64,000 bases of DNA from Cephalotus follicularis (GCA_001972305.1 BDDD01001595.1:78915-142914); one strand, 5' to 3'. Counted from the first letter of the stretch, positions 1 to 11,952 are shown. The notes: generated by a model not told the origin, from the letters alone. Made by a program: numbers and translations.

Positions 1-476
1 GAGAGGGGGGCGCATAAGTGAGAGTTTGAGGGAGAGACGCGTGGGAGAGGGAGTTAGTGAGAGATGGGAGAGAGAGTTGTTGCGGGAGAGAGTGAGACTT
101 GTGGGAGAGAGATTTTCGGGAGAGGGAGAGGGAATAAGTGAGAGATTGGGAGAGAGAGTTAAAAAGAGAGATGAAGGGAGGCGTGAGAGATAAAAAAAAA
201 AAAAGAAAGAAAGAAAGGGTTTTTTTTCTTTTTTTTTAAAATGTCAATTTCAGTTTTCTAAAAGACAAAATGATAAATGGCTTTAAATAAAAATGTTTTC
301 TTTAACCATTTATTAAAGATGTTCATTGGTCAAAGTCAGAATTAAATTAGCTCAATCAGAATAAAACAAACCAAAATTTTGAGTAATTCATATCTAAAAC
401 AATTAGGCAGCCCACAAAATAAAATTAAAAATGTCCAAATTAAAATAAATTTTATACGAAAAAACGGGATATTACA
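1..476. repeat. Probable terminal part of an LTR (solo or truncated)
   Basis: No coding sequence is seen. Bases 1-190 are a purine-rich GA/GGGAGA tract, followed by AT-rich DNA. The segment ends in CGGGATATTACA at 465-476, which resembles the 3' terminus of many plant Gypsy LTRs. At base 477 readable Copia reverse-transcriptase sequence begins abruptly. I infer that an LTR element or solo LTR inserted into an older Copia copy. The other LTR end lies outside the window, so the identification is tentative. Confidence 0.35.
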
Positions 477-1005
477 GTCACTTACCATCTGAAGGATGAT
501 CCATCTTCCTACAAGGAAGCTGTGAGATCTAAGGACTCTTTGTTGTTGGTAGAAGCCATTGATGATGAAGTGAGCTATCTGTTGCAAAATCGCACATGAC
601 AGCTAGTTGATTTGCCAAAAGGGGTTAAAACTGTGGGCTGCAAGTGGATTTTGAAGAAGAAATTCAATAGTGATTGATCAATAGCTCAGTATAAAGCACG
701 TTTAGTAGCTAAAGGCTATACACAACAGAGTAGAATCGACTTTTTTTTTATGTCTATTCACCTGTGTGTCATCTATTTACTATAAAGATTCTTCTTACTT
801 TGGCATCTATTGAGCACTATGTGCACTATGTGGTGTATCAAATGGATGTAAAGACAACTTTCCTTAATGGAGACTTGACTGAAAAAATCTACATGAACCA
901 ACATGAGGGGTTCGTCATGAAAGGTTTAGAGAACAAGGTCTGTAAACTGAACAAATCATTGTATGATCTTAAACAAGTACCTAAATTATCCTTTTTGAGT
1001 AAATG
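477..1005 (+). pseudogene. Ty1/Copia reverse transcriptase (RVT_2) fragment, decayed
   Basis: Translation gives recognisable Copia RVT_2 sequence: DPSSYKEAVRSKDS near 500-545, LVDLPKGVKTVGCKWIL near 603-650, YKARLVAKGYTQQ near 691-730, then QMDVKTTFLNGDLTEKIYM near 840-896 and KSLYDLKQVPK near 955-987. In-frame stops occur where the family usually has Trp (near 597) and Gly (near 677), and a frame disruption follows near 740-760. The fragment lacks gag, protease, integrase, RNase H and the catalytic YVDD segment, so it is dead. Its 5' side is cut by the LTR-like end at 476. Confidence 0.8.
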
Positions 1006-1301
1006 AATATTCTCTAGAAAGCTCTAGAGGTCTAATTTACAATGTAATAAGTTTATGTAAAAATTCTAAGTACAGAAAACGTTCAACATACTATTGCGTG
1101 ATATTTGCCTTTAAACTAATTTGTTATCTTCTTTTTTAATGATACACTTAATGAGTTGTAATGCATGCTTATTAAATTCATTAAACATTCTAGACATTTT
1201 TGAAGTACAATATACTATCATTACCGCCTGGATGATTAGACATCCCCTTGTTTTATTGGATCTAATCCTTCGCAAAAAGTAAGAAATTTTGTCAGCATAC
1301 A

Positions 1302-1309
1302 CTTGACAT
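1302..1309. repeat. Target-site duplication, left copy (hAT)
   Basis: CTTGACAT immediately precedes the element and recurs exactly at 2106-2113. Eight-base duplications are the hallmark of hAT insertion. Confidence 0.8.
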
Positions 1310-2105
1310 TAGGGATGGCAATTTTCCGGGACTATTAGGGTATCCGACCCTTCCCGACCCTAATAGGACCCGTTTATAAAATCCTAATAGGATTTGGGAC
1401 GGGTTTGGGATTTAAAAAAAATACCCGTTAGGGTTTGGGATGGGATTGGGATTTGACCCTAGGATACCCGCTACCCGAACCCGTTTTTTTGTTATAATCA
1501 TACTCTAATATGTTTTTCTAACTTCTGTAGGTGAAGTGCAAAAAGAAAGTTACATGAGTTGTGTAATTGGAAATTGTTGTTTATTGTGTTGGACTTGTTT
1601 ATGGTATTAGTGTTAAATTTGATCTTTTGTAGTTGATGTATATTAGTCACTTGGTATACTTGAATTGTTTAGAGTATTAGTATATTGAACTATGATTTGA
1701 TTTTTGTTGTTGATTAGCATTGTGATGTTGAATAGGATGTTAAATTTGTTGATGATTGAGTGAGATGCTAAATTTGCTGTTAATGAATAGTATAATGTTG
1801 AATTATTATTAGGTTTATAGTGATAGATGATATTAGAGACTTATTTATTTATTTTTCTTTTTTTTTCTCCAATCAACTCTCTTTAAATTTCGGGTTCGGG
1901 TCGGGTTTCGGGTATCCTACCCGATTAAATGATAATCGGGTGGGACGGGTAATTAACGGGTATAGCGGGTTTGGGACGGGAAGGGTTTGGAAAATTATTA
2001 TAAACTTTAAACGGGTTTGGGACGGGTTTCGGGTTTGGGATACATAAACGGGTTCGGGAATGGGATGAGCAATTCTGCCGGGTACCCGACCCGTTGCCAC
2101 TCCTA
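1310..2105. mobile_element. Non-autonomous hAT element (796 bp)
   Basis: The element starts TAGGGATGGCAA and ends TTGCCACTCCTA, giving a 12-bp terminal inverted repeat with two mismatches, flanked by the exact 8-bp direct repeat CTTGACAT. Subterminal DNA on both sides is packed with short GGGTTTGGGACGGGT-like and CCCGACCC-like motifs in opposite orientation, typical of hAT subterminal transposase-binding regions. The AT-rich core has no transposase ORF; ORFs of 60-100 codons over the ends are products of the repeats. It must have moved using a transposase encoded elsewhere. Confidence 0.85.
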
Positions 2106-2113
2106 CTTGACAT
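2106..2113. repeat. Target-site duplication, right copy (hAT)
   Basis: Exact second copy of CTTGACAT directly after the element end. Confidence 0.8.
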
Positions 2114-4645
2114 GTCTCCCCTCTTCCAGATCCATCACAAAGGAAACGAAAATAAAGATTGGCTTTATCCAGTATCTCCATCAATGCATGGTATTCTTTG
2201 GCTCACCGTTAATCTCGATGATGAAGACCGAGCATGACCAGCTCCCAAATTGTGACAGGCAGAGCGTGTACAAGGCCTCCTCCCACTGCTTGAGAGCTTA
2301 CGGATTCATGTTCTAATGGGAGTTAACACCTCTCATTCTTATTACTTTTTCAATATCAAAAAAAAAATAAAAAAGGCACTTTTATCTCTTTTTAGTCTCA
2401 ATAATTCTTTGATTTTGATGATAACAAATGTTTTAATATATTTGATTAATTTGTTTGAATGTTTCTAAGGTAAAAAAGATTGTTAAAGTCTGTTATAATT
2501 GATTATACAAGTGAATGACGTTAAAAAGAAATATAAAAAACACTTAAAAGAACTGTAAATGACCTTGGGTCATGCATATCAGACGCCTGGGTTGTTCTGT
2601 GTTGAAGGTAATGACCTTGAAAGGAAAAAATCTTGCCGTGTACTAAACCAATAATATAAAGTTATATAAATATAATAATTATGTTTATCTTTAATTGATC
2701 AAATAACTATTATTAATTATACCTAAGTATTTAAATATTATTGATTTAGTACATGATCACGTGATACTTTAAGTACACAAAAGAATTTCTATTTGAACAA
2801 TAATCATGTTGTGCAATGAGCTGAGCACCACGTTCCTAGCACAGGCCACGCACTTGGATTGTGTTGTGACATGTCACAATACGAAGCAGATGGTGCCATG
2901 CTTGTAAACTCAACGTTAATTTGAGATAATAGGATACACATGTTTGAATTCTATATAGCTTAGCAAAAGTACAAGCACGAGCTTTTATAAAAAGTTAATA
3001 ATGATTGGTGAGATTTTAGAAGAAAAAAAATATTTTAGTTTTTAAAACAGGCGATGCAAACTATAATATTTAAAGAAAAAAGGTTTATTATTGTTCATTT
3101 TCCAATGGCTTAGTATAGATTTTTCATTTTCGAGGCCCAACTCGTTAACTGGCAAGCTGCAACTGATCCATGCCACGAACAGGACTGACCCATTAACAAA
3201 TCCAGATGAATGATGGTCATCGATTATGACAAATCATTCAATAAAGAAATATTAGTAAAACTTAAGATGTTTAGAAAATAAATCTGGAATGGTTAACTAA
3301 ACTGGTTAAATAATTTAAAGTGTTACATTGTGATGCTCAATTCAAGTTTTTTTTTGGGGGGTAGATCGGGTCAAAATAAAATTTAAAATTATTAGAGAAG
3401 TCAAAAAGGGTACAAAAAAAAATTCTAATTTTTTATAAGTAATATTAAAAAAAATTCATGTTTTTTATTCACTCAAATAGGTGGACTTGATACGTTTCGC
3501 ACAAAATGATCCATGCTACTCTGATAGTTCGTAAAAAGGTTCAAAAAAAAGTCACCGAATTTGTGGACTAGAACATTAGCTTAATTTATTGGCAAATACA
3601 TGTATAAGTAAAACATTTACTGCTCTTTGATGAACGAGACTGCGAGTTCATCAGTATAGATGTTGGCATAATATTATTTTCAATTCACATCATACACATC
3701 TTCAAGAACTCAGATTTACAGAATCCTGACGAAATTATTTCAGCCCTTCCTAAGGGTCAATAGTGAATAGTGTTTGTATGTGTGTGTATATATATATATA
3801 TATCATGGTTAAAAGTGGTTCACTAACCACAAACACAACAACAATAATAGCCCGGAAGTGTGAGCTCTCCAATCCCCAGAACCCAATACCCAAAGGTCCA
3901 AACCCTTGAACTGCCGAATCTAAAAAGGAACAGCATATAAAAATGAGTGCAGTGCCCACGTAGTCTTACTCGCTGCCCTTTTTTGAAATTAAGCACAACA
4001 AATTACTGACAAACTAACCCCCATATATTCCTTTGCAGCTTCATCTACATGTGAGAGAAATAGAGAAAATCTATTCGAGAAAAGAAAACCTGCCTATAAC
4101 TTGTGTCCCGTTGGCTCATGTGATTCAATATTGGGTCCAAAGAACCTTATTTCCCAAAACAAGCAACGCCCTCAAATGATCTTATGTTTACATTTTCTAT
4201 TTCTGCCTTAAGAATCTGAACATCTGCAGTACCTGCTACACTTGAGGAATAAAAGTACACTAAAATGAGCTCACAGTGAGGCAGCAGATATATCCAAGAA
4301 TTTAATGATAAATTAGGTGCGGTAGGCACTAAACACGCAAAAACACTAGAATTTGGAGCAAGGACGCATCTATATAAACTGAAAAGCAAAGACATTAATG
4401 ACAGGCACGCCACAATGCAAATCCCAAACTCGGACAATATTTTGGATGCGAAGTCCATAACATAGCCCATGAACAGTGAATGATTCAGATACATAACAGT
4501 ACAAAATTACTGATCGTTTGGTAATCACTAATATAACCATAATTCATATCGAATCATATGGATGAAATGTTCTCATTGCTACCCAATCATTTAATCATCC
4601 CATACCAGGAAACACTTCAATATAAGCAATGTCTTTTACTTACAT
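2114..4645. other. Intergenic, AT-rich; contains the PRP3 3' flank
   Basis: No ORF here has recognisable protein similarity. There is a short (TA)n run near 3787-3803. The last few hundred bases should hold the 3' UTR of the PRP3 gene, which is transcribed leftward from 8.8 kb; its polyadenylation site could not be placed. Confidence 0.5.
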
Positions 4646-7600
4646 TTAATCATCTATGAAGTTGACTGCAAGATCCCAGTAGTGGGCAACACCAGCATCA
4701 GTGAAAACTTTTTTCGCAGCAGCTTCAGTCATGCACTCGTGAACAGAAAATCTGTGGAAGCTCGGTTTGGCAACACTACCTTGCCACACTAATGCGCATT
4801 TGTTGACAGGTTTCTCCCCATCCTCATCCTCTTCATCTTCCTCATCTGCAGCCTCGGCCCAGTTGATACGCCTTAGCATAAGCTTCCCATACCTCTTAAT
4901 GGATTTGCTTCCACCTTCAGCAACCACGACAGAAATTCCCTCAGAAATCACAGCACAACCAGTCAAACGATTCTGTCGAGCATTAGCATCAACTTTGAAC
5001 CGGGTTTTTGAGTAAGAAAGGTCATTGATCCTGTAGACCGAAACAATAGTCTCCGGTTTATTGGGGTCATCAAATAGTTTTCTCTCTTTCTTCTCACGGC
5101 GCTCAGCAGGAGTGAGCTTACGTGCAATATTCCTATCCACATGAGCTTGTTCACGCTCGGCAGCTGCACTACGGATTTCCATTTCAAGCTTGGTGGGATC
5201 TTGGGTTGCTTCAGAGCCAAGAACTTTCATTAAATTGCTCATTTTAATTTTTTGCTTTGGGAGTTCAATCAGGCCTTGTCTAATCATCTCTTGTTTATCT
5301 TTTTCCCTAGCCAGACGCCGTTGAGTTCGAAGCTTCTTCTGCTCCTTTTTTGTGAGTTTCAGGGGTTGAGGCGGTGGAGGAGCTGGCTCAGCAGGCGGCT
5401 CAATTGGACGAGGGTGTTCAACATATATTGTAAGCTTTTCCATCTTCAGATTATCTTGATTCATAGTGCCATCATATATTTCACCATAAGAACCAGAAAA
5501 CAAAATAGGCACATCCCTAAAATTCATAAAGCATAATTAGTGTTATGTGTGAAAAGTGAATTTAAAATATAAAACAAAAACAATAACATTCACTAAATTT
5601 AGTAAATTATGCTTGAATACAACAAAAGTAGAGTGGTCAGCTTTTTCTATTTCATTAATAGAGTAAACGACTTGGATTAAGACACCAGAGGGTGCTATGT
5701 TGCAAATACTCAAACTTCAAGTTTATTGTCCTACAGTCCTACCCACATCTGTTAAAACATGTAAATCGAAAAGCATCTAAGCAAGCTTTTGTAGATTGTC
5801 GACTAGCAATAGAAAACACAGCCCGCATATTACAGCCGAATTTCAAACTGAATTCATGAGATACATATAAAGATCAGATAAAAAACAATTAATATTTTGA
5901 GGGACTACTTTTCCTGGCAACAAATATTTCTAAACCAACATCACACCTGGACAATAATTTCTGGCTAAAGGCTTTGTACTAACCTCTATCTCCTTAGTCA
6001 AACTACATAAAATCAGTTAATGACCAGATAGACTAATAAAACAGTTTAAATCAGCATACCACCACTCTATTTCAGGAATTGGTTCCTTCAGTTTTTCCTT
6101 GGTTATAACTCGTTCCGACACCTCTATCAGATTTGGGTTTATATCAGGTGCTGCCTTCGCTTTAGCCAACTGTGCTTGCTTCGCCTTCTGCTCTTTTGCT
6201 CCTGCTTCCCCGAATTGACTCTGTGATAAGCAGATAAGAACTGTAAAGATAGGTAATCAATAGAAGCCAGTGATCAAATAAATAGTAAAACAGTACTGAA
6301 AAAATTACCTTTAGTTTAATTATTTCTGCATCTCTAGACCATTTGCCTTCATCAACAAACTGGAATGCCATCCGTTTGGGTCTCAAAAGCTTAGTTTTAT
6401 TGATACCCATTCTTTCATCGAAGTGAGGATTTGATTCAGGATCCACGTCCAATTCAGGTTTAAGAATTTGAAATGCATCTTTCTTCTGTTTATTGATGTT
6501 GACCTGCAATGTTTATATGGATCAGCTTAGTGCACAAACATATTGAGGACAAATGAATGAGGCAAATGGTCAGTAATTAACAAACCTTTAGGGTGCTAAG
6601 ATTACTTGGTTTAGTTATGTTCACAACATTTCCATGTTCATCAATTTCCCTACCAAGTGCATCCACAAGAAGAACAGGGGCCTTCGTAGGCTTCTGTGGG
6701 GCAGAGACATCAGATGCAGCTCCTGGGAATAAGTTTATAAGGGGAGCAAACTCAGGGTCCTGGTGAAATCCCATCTTTGCAGCAACCTCTTGAGCGCGTT
6801 TAACAGCTTCAAACGGCACAGTTGTAAGGCCAGTAACACCAGGCACCCCACTTGAAGGTGGCTTCACAGGAGCCACTGCAGCAGCAGGCAAAGTTGACGA
6901 AGTTGGTATTGACCCTGTAGTAACTGCAGAAGGGGCATTCATAGACAGCACTGACCCCTGTACTGTCCCGGTACCAGATGGTAGTGCTTTAAACCCCTCC
7001 TTTTGCACAGTGAGTAGGCTGCCATCTGAACTTGAGCTAGCAACCTTTTTAACAGACAAGAACAAAAATCATAACACAATATACAGAGGAACATATACAA
7101 CAGCAGGTGTGGGGTACAAAGACCACACGTAACAATTTACAAAAGCGTTAGGTTCAGTAAAATCACCAAGGGTATCTTTTTCAGCTTCTCTAACAGTTCT
7201 TTCTGCATCTGCATAGTTTTCTTAGCCTTTGCTATAGCATCAAGAGATAGGTTTCCACTTTTCCCAGCTGCTGAAGAAGTCCCATCTGTACTAGATTTTC
7301 CAGGAACCTCATGAGATCTGGTAATATTAACTCCCTTATTTTCATTTGTGGTAGAAATTGAAGATACCTTGGTAGGAGGGGAATGGCCAGGTGCCAAAGA
7401 GCTTTCAGGCACAATCCTTGATGCCATAGTGGATGGTTCCAGAGTGGCACCCTGTAAGTGATAAAAGCAAAAAAAATATGAAGTCATTAATGCACAAGTC
7501 CAAGAGAACTTGAGAAAGAAAAGAGGTTAACGGAGATATTGAAGTAAACATTACATTAGTAAGCGAACAGTCATCATAATAAACTTGTAAGAAAACAAAA

Positions 7601-8811
7601 AACAAACTAGAATAAAAAAGACCTGAAATCTCACCATGTAGCATAAAACTAATGGCTCCATAAAACGAAACACGGACCATGTGTATAAAAAAATTGATTC
7701 AAGTGTATCATAAATTTAGCAATCATCACTATACAGCACCTCAAGCTGCAAAATATAAACATCAAACAACTTATCTCCTGTTCCGAACAATGAACAAGAC
7801 ATGGAGCACATTACTTCATATAACAGCCAGAGCACGGACCGTATAAAGCAGGTCAATCAATGCGAGAAAACGGCTATTATGAATAAAAACGAAAAATTTG
7901 TTGCCTTTTTATTGTTAGCCACACAAGATCAATTAGCCAAAAGATATAATAAGAGAAAATGTACTTGCGGATGGCAACACACCAAATAAAACAAAATTTA
8001 TCAAAGTTCAATTAATAATACAAGCCTAACATGGCAAAGTAGTAATCTAGTATTTGATGATTAATTTTACTTTCAAATTTAAAGTTAAAGATGTAGCTAT
8101 CGATACTTCAACATAATAGGGCACACGTATCATAGCACCTATAAACCAAAGATTGAAGTAAAATCATATCATTAATCAATCATTATAGCAACAATATAGA
8201 AGAGATAAAATTGCAGTACTCACATTCTCAATGGAACAGCCACCGGCGCCATTCACGACGGCACCATTCACATAATTCACAAGATCCTTATTATCCTCCT
8301 CTTGTTTTGCCTTATCCCCAAACCTCCTCCTCTCTCTCCTCTCCTCGCCGCCTTCCTTCGAAACCCTAATTCTCTTTTTCTCCTCTCTGCTATCATTATT
8401 ATTGTTATTATTGCCGTTATTATTATTAATATCAACCACTCTCTCTTCACTCTCTTCCCTCTCTTTCCTCTTGTTTCTCCCTTCATATTCGTACTCTACA
8501 TCGTACTCGCGCTTCGCCTCGCGATGCTTCGTCTCGTGAGACAGCTCCCTGTCTCGGCCGCCATCTCGCTCGTCATCGTCGTTGTCGTGCGATCTCTCGC
8601 GGTGACGAGATTTTTTGTGTCGGTCATGAAATCGCTCGTCGCGCGGTTTCGATTCGCGTTCCGATCGGCGCTTAGGATCGTCTCGATCTCGGTCTCCGCT
8701 ACGGTGACGATGCTTGTGGTCTCTGTCGCGGTGGTGGTCCTTTCCGGTGCCACGGTCACGGTCTTCACCGGTTCGTTTCGTGGATTTTTCTTTATCGGAG
8801 GAGCGATCCAT
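4646..8811 (-). CDS. PRP3: U4/U6 small nuclear ribonucleoprotein Prp3
   Basis: Six coding exons on the minus strand: 8811-8224, 7451-7167, 7044-6586, 6503-6309, 6220-6060 and 5516-4646, all with GT/AG borders and compatible phases, giving 852 aa. Prp3 is a core protein of the U4/U6 di-snRNP and U4/U6.U5 tri-snRNP in the nucleus and is needed for spliceosome activation; the Arabidopsis orthologue is also known as RDM16. The first ~130 residues are Arg/Asp/His/Lys-rich (RD/RS-like), followed by an Asn run near residue 130. The middle is Ser/Pro-rich and low in complexity. The conserved PRP3 domain begins near residue 446 (NINKQKKDAFQ, then NPHFDERMG), and the C-terminal DUF1115-type domain ends in HYWDLAVNFIDD. 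The start is the first ATG of the long N-terminal exon. The model is a little longer than the Arabidopsis protein because of the N-terminal region. No disabling change was seen. Confidence 0.93.
8386..8430. repeat. Trinucleotide (ATT/AAT) run in PRP3 exon 1
   Basis: Imperfect ATT repeats on the plus strand encode the Asn-rich stretch of Prp3 on the minus strand, with an embedded Gly. This is a coding microsatellite whose length probably varies among individuals. Confidence 0.75.
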
Positions 8812-8829
8812 TTTCTAGGGTTTTGGATT

Positions 8830-9513
8830 TTCCCCTCTGGAGAGAGAGAGTCACGTATGTGCAAATTGGATGGCTTATATGTTCTGGCTTTCACGGTTAG
8901 ATTTTGATAAAACCGGTTCGGTTTGGGTTACTGGTTGAACCGTGATGGTGCTTACCTCATAAATAAGATAATTTCCTTTTTTTTTAAATCTCTTTTGGTT
9001 ATGGGCCCAATTAATATATGTTTTTGTAGCTCAGGTTCACTTCGTGGCCCAATAATTTATATTTCCTTTAGCTTGTGACTTGTCTAGAAGAAAAGACAAA
9101 GAAATTTGAAGAAATGGAATTTTGGGTAAGTTACTATAAAGGTTGCTTTTGTTTGTGGAATGGAATCAAATAGGGTTTATGTTCTTGCCAACTTTTGGAT
9201 GATTATATACATTTAATATCATTCATTTTATTTTATGGGTCATGTTGTACTCTCTTTTCTTCAAAATGAAATTCTTAAAGGGCAAGTGGCTTGAATAATA
9301 ATTTATAAACAGAAAACCAATGGAAAGTATAAACTTGAAAAAAGAGATACTCAAACAAGGCGCAGGCAAATGGTTCATATTAGTATGTGTAATACTTTAG
9401 ATGACACACAAAGCAAGTTAATAAATTGTAAAAATATGCAGGCATACTCATAATCAATTGAGATGCAGATGCTCCTTACAAGAGATGCAGATGCTCCATA
9501 CAATATGAACTAC
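8830..9513. other. Intergenic: PRP3 promoter side and receptor-kinase 3' flank
   Basis: About 680 bases separate the PRP3 start from the stop codon of the next minus-strand gene. The PRP3 5' UTR and promoter must lie here. No TATA box or other element stood out. Confidence 0.4.
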
Positions 9514-11952
9514 TCAGGTGTGTCTCACCAGTTGGGCAAAAACCTTACTCATTGAGACACCATCTAGTTCACCTACACTTACCATACTATATTCTGCAGT
9601 GAATAAATTATTCTCCAAGTGATTGACATGACCAACTTGAGAAGATGGCTCACCATTACCATTGGATCTTTCGCAGTTCCCTTGCTGTTGAAGCAAGGAC
9701 TCCAGATTCCATAAGACATCTCCCATTGAAGGTCTGTCAACACCATGTTCTGCCAAGCATTTTGCAGCTATCTCTCCAAACTTCTTCAAAGAATCTTGTT
9801 TTACTTGACCAATAAGGCTACAATCCATAATTTCCTCTAGTTGCCCACTCTTCTGCAATTTCATTGCCCATTTGATTAAATTCGCCTTTTCTTGCGGAAG
9901 TGATGGGTCGATAACAGCTCTGCCACATAGTACCTCGAACATAACAACGCCGAAAGAGTACACATCAGATTTTTGATTCAGTTGTTGCGTGATCAAATAC
10001 TCAGGATCAAGGTAACCAAAGCTGCCTTTAACTGCTGTACTAACATGTGTCTGATCCAGCTCGGGACCAACTTTTGAAAGCCCAAAATCCGCGACCTTGG
10101 CCATGAAATTCTCATCTAATAGTATGTTTGCAGACTTGACATCACGGTGAATGATTGCCTTTGCAGAGCCAGTGTGAAGGTAGTGCAGTCCTCGTGCTGC
10201 TCCGATGCATATATCAAGCCTTTGTCTCCAAGTCAAGCTGGGAAGATTCGAGCCATATAGATGGTTCTTGAGTGTCCCCTTTTCCATGTAGTCGTAAATT
10301 ATGATCATCTCATTTTTTTCATCACAGTAGCCGATCAAAGACACCAAATGGCGGTGACGCAAATGAGATAGCATTTCAAGTTCAGTACGGAATTCTGCAA
10401 GACCTTGTTGTGACTGGGGAACGCCCCTCTTCACTGCCACCTTGATTTGATCTTTCAGAACTCCCTCATAGACCTTCCCAAAACCACCAATCCCAATAAC
10501 CAAATTTTCACTAAAATTATTAGTTGCCTCTAGAATCATCACTAACGGAAATCTATGCCCAAACTTTGAGTACTTACTTCCCATACTAAGAGTATTCACT
10601 GCAAAATTGTCCTCTACCTTTGAACAGCCACCACCTGCTAACTTTCTTCTTCTACACAGGAGAAAGAGAACTAAAGCAACAACAACACTGATGAACAACC
10701 CCACAGTCAAGCCCACAATAACGACTTCCGTCTTAGAAATGGGGCTATTTGAAGAAATAGAGTCTAAGACGTCAAGGCTGCCCCTAGAATTGCTTATTTT
10801 CATTATCTCCAATCCATTAAGAATGCCATTGGGGTAAGGATCACCTACAGTAGAAGGGCCGACACTAACATTTAGCATACGACTATCACCTACCCCTGTG
10901 ATCGCATCAATAAAATAGGGAGCACCCAATGTGTTTGATGTCATATGTAGAAGATCAAGATTCTCATAAACCAACAATGAATTGATATAGGCACTGAAGT
11001 AGAGTCGTTGAATGGACTTGCCAAATATATCACAAAAGTGAAACCGGACTAGATACTCAAAACCAGCATCAACATAAAAAATCCAAGTCACATTGGCCTT
11101 GGTTCTAGGATCTAGTTCTGAGTCCAACTTAGTGGCAGTGCCATAAACGGTGGCTGGAGCAGTATAATTTGTTGGCCCTTCACTTCTGAATTCGACGGAT
11201 GTGATATTCGAAACAAACTTTACTAGGTAACTATGTATCAGGTATGCGCCATCTGACACCCAAAGTCTCCACAAGGTATCATTTCCAGGATTAACCGTTT
11301 CATTACCCATATTCACCCTTGCAACCGTCTCCAATGCCTGCTCCTGCAGAAGTTTTTTACCCCCGGATAGACCAATGACAATTGCTTCCTCAGGAATTAT
11401 TTCTTGAGGAAGTAAAAATACTTCCAAGGCATTTATAAAGGCAAATGAATTGGCATAAGGGGTAAATGTGAGAACTAGTCTATCGGAGGTTACATTCAAA
11501 GAGTATTCTTTAATAAGATATGAATCATTTTGAGGTTGGTATTCTTTAATAAACGTGAAATTCTGCGAAGAAACAGAGAATTTTGCGGTGCTTGAGTTGT
11601 AGATTCCATAAAGAGAAGGGAAGAAATGGAGACGAATCCAATGTCGTCCGGGCGCTTTGATTGAAAATGTGTAATGGGAGGTTTCATTGAGTATTCTTGC
11701 AGTTTGATACAGAACAGAACCGTAAGCCAATGAGATTTTTGAACTAGTACTGGCAAAAATGTTGTGGGGGGTTGAAAGAATATTGGAATTAGAGTTATCA
11801 GCTAAAAATACTCGATCACCCACCGAGTTATTAATGGAGGATCCACAGTCTATCAGATGATTGTCTATAGGTTCATATCCTAATGAAACACAAATCAAAC
11901 ACAAAATAAATAAAACCCAGATAAGCAATTCAAGAGTCCTAATGTTCAACAT
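9514..11952 (-). CDS. CrRLK1L receptor-like kinase (malectin-like ectodomain)
   Basis: A single uninterrupted 812-aa ORF. Residues 1-25 form a signal peptide ending near SLGYEP. Residues ~27-385 are the malectin-like ectodomain with many N-glycosylation sequons. A transmembrane helix lies at ~410-433, followed by a CRRRK stop-transfer. The cytoplasmic Ser/Thr kinase covers ~481-750: glycine loop GIGGFGKV (486-493), catalytic Lys508 in VAVK, HRD at 602-604, DFG at 622-624, and YLDPEYL in the activation segment. All key residues are present, so an active kinase is expected. The family (FERONIA, THESEUS1, HERK1 and relatives) senses cell-wall state and RALF peptides at the plasma membrane, and usually has an intronless coding region as here. 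The sequence looks nearer to the At5g24010/At2g23200 type than to FERONIA itself, so ligand and role are not inferred. The start is the ATG that opens the signal peptide. Confidence 0.93.
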   Translation of the reverse strand: MLNIRTLELLIWVLFILCLICVSLGYEPIDNHLIDCGSSINNSVGDRVFLADNSNSNILSTPHNIFASTSSKISLAYGSVLYQTARILNETSHYTFSIKAPGRHWIRLHFFPSLYGIYNSSTAKFSVSSQNFTFIKEYQPQNDSYLIKEYSLNVTSDRLVLTFTPYANSFAFINALEVFLLPQEIIPEEAIVIGLSGGKKLLQEQALETVARVNMGNETVNPGNDTLWRLWVSDGAYLIHSYLVKFVSNITSVEFRSEGPTNYTAPATVYGTATKLDSELDPRTKANVTWIFYVDAGFEYLVRFHFCDIFGKSIQRLYFSAYINSLLVYENLDLLHMTSNTLGAPYFIDAITGVGDSRMLNVSVGPSTVGDPYPNGILNGLEIMKISNSRGSLDVLDSISSNSPISKTEVVIVGLTVGLFISVVVALVLFLLCRRRKLAGGGCSKVEDNFAVNTLSMGSKYSKFGHRFPLVMILEATNNFSENLVIGIGGFGKVYEGVLKDQIKVAVKRGVPQSQQGLAEFRTELEMLSHLRHRHLVSLIGYCDEKNEMIIIYDYMEKGTLKNHLYGSNLPSLTWRQRLDICIGAARGLHYLHTGSAKAIIHRDVKSANILLDENFMAKVADFGLSKVGPELDQTHVSTAVKGSFGYLDPEYLITQQLNQKSDVYSFGVVMFEVLCGRAVIDPSLPQEKANLIKWAMKLQKSGQLEEIMDCSLIGQVKQDSLKKFGEIAAKCLAEHGVDRPSMGDVLWNLESLLQQQGNCERSNGNGEPSSQVGHVNHLENNLFTAEYSMVSVGELDGVSMSKVFAQLVRHT

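Noticed and set aside
1873..2184. Minus-strand ORFs of 62-103 codons
   Set aside because: They lie over the hAT subterminal repeats (Pro/Asn/Arg-rich translation of CCCGACCC words) and run past the element boundary.
4147..4494. 115-codon minus-strand ORF downstream of PRP3
   Set aside because: Hydrophobic random-looking translation with no splice link to PRP3; likely 3' UTR or intergenic.
8302..8907. 201-codon plus-strand ORF opposite PRP3 exon 1
   Set aside because: It is the mirror of an Arg/Asp-rich coding sequence; its Val/Ser/Leu-rich translation has no family features and the minus-strand gene explains the DNA.
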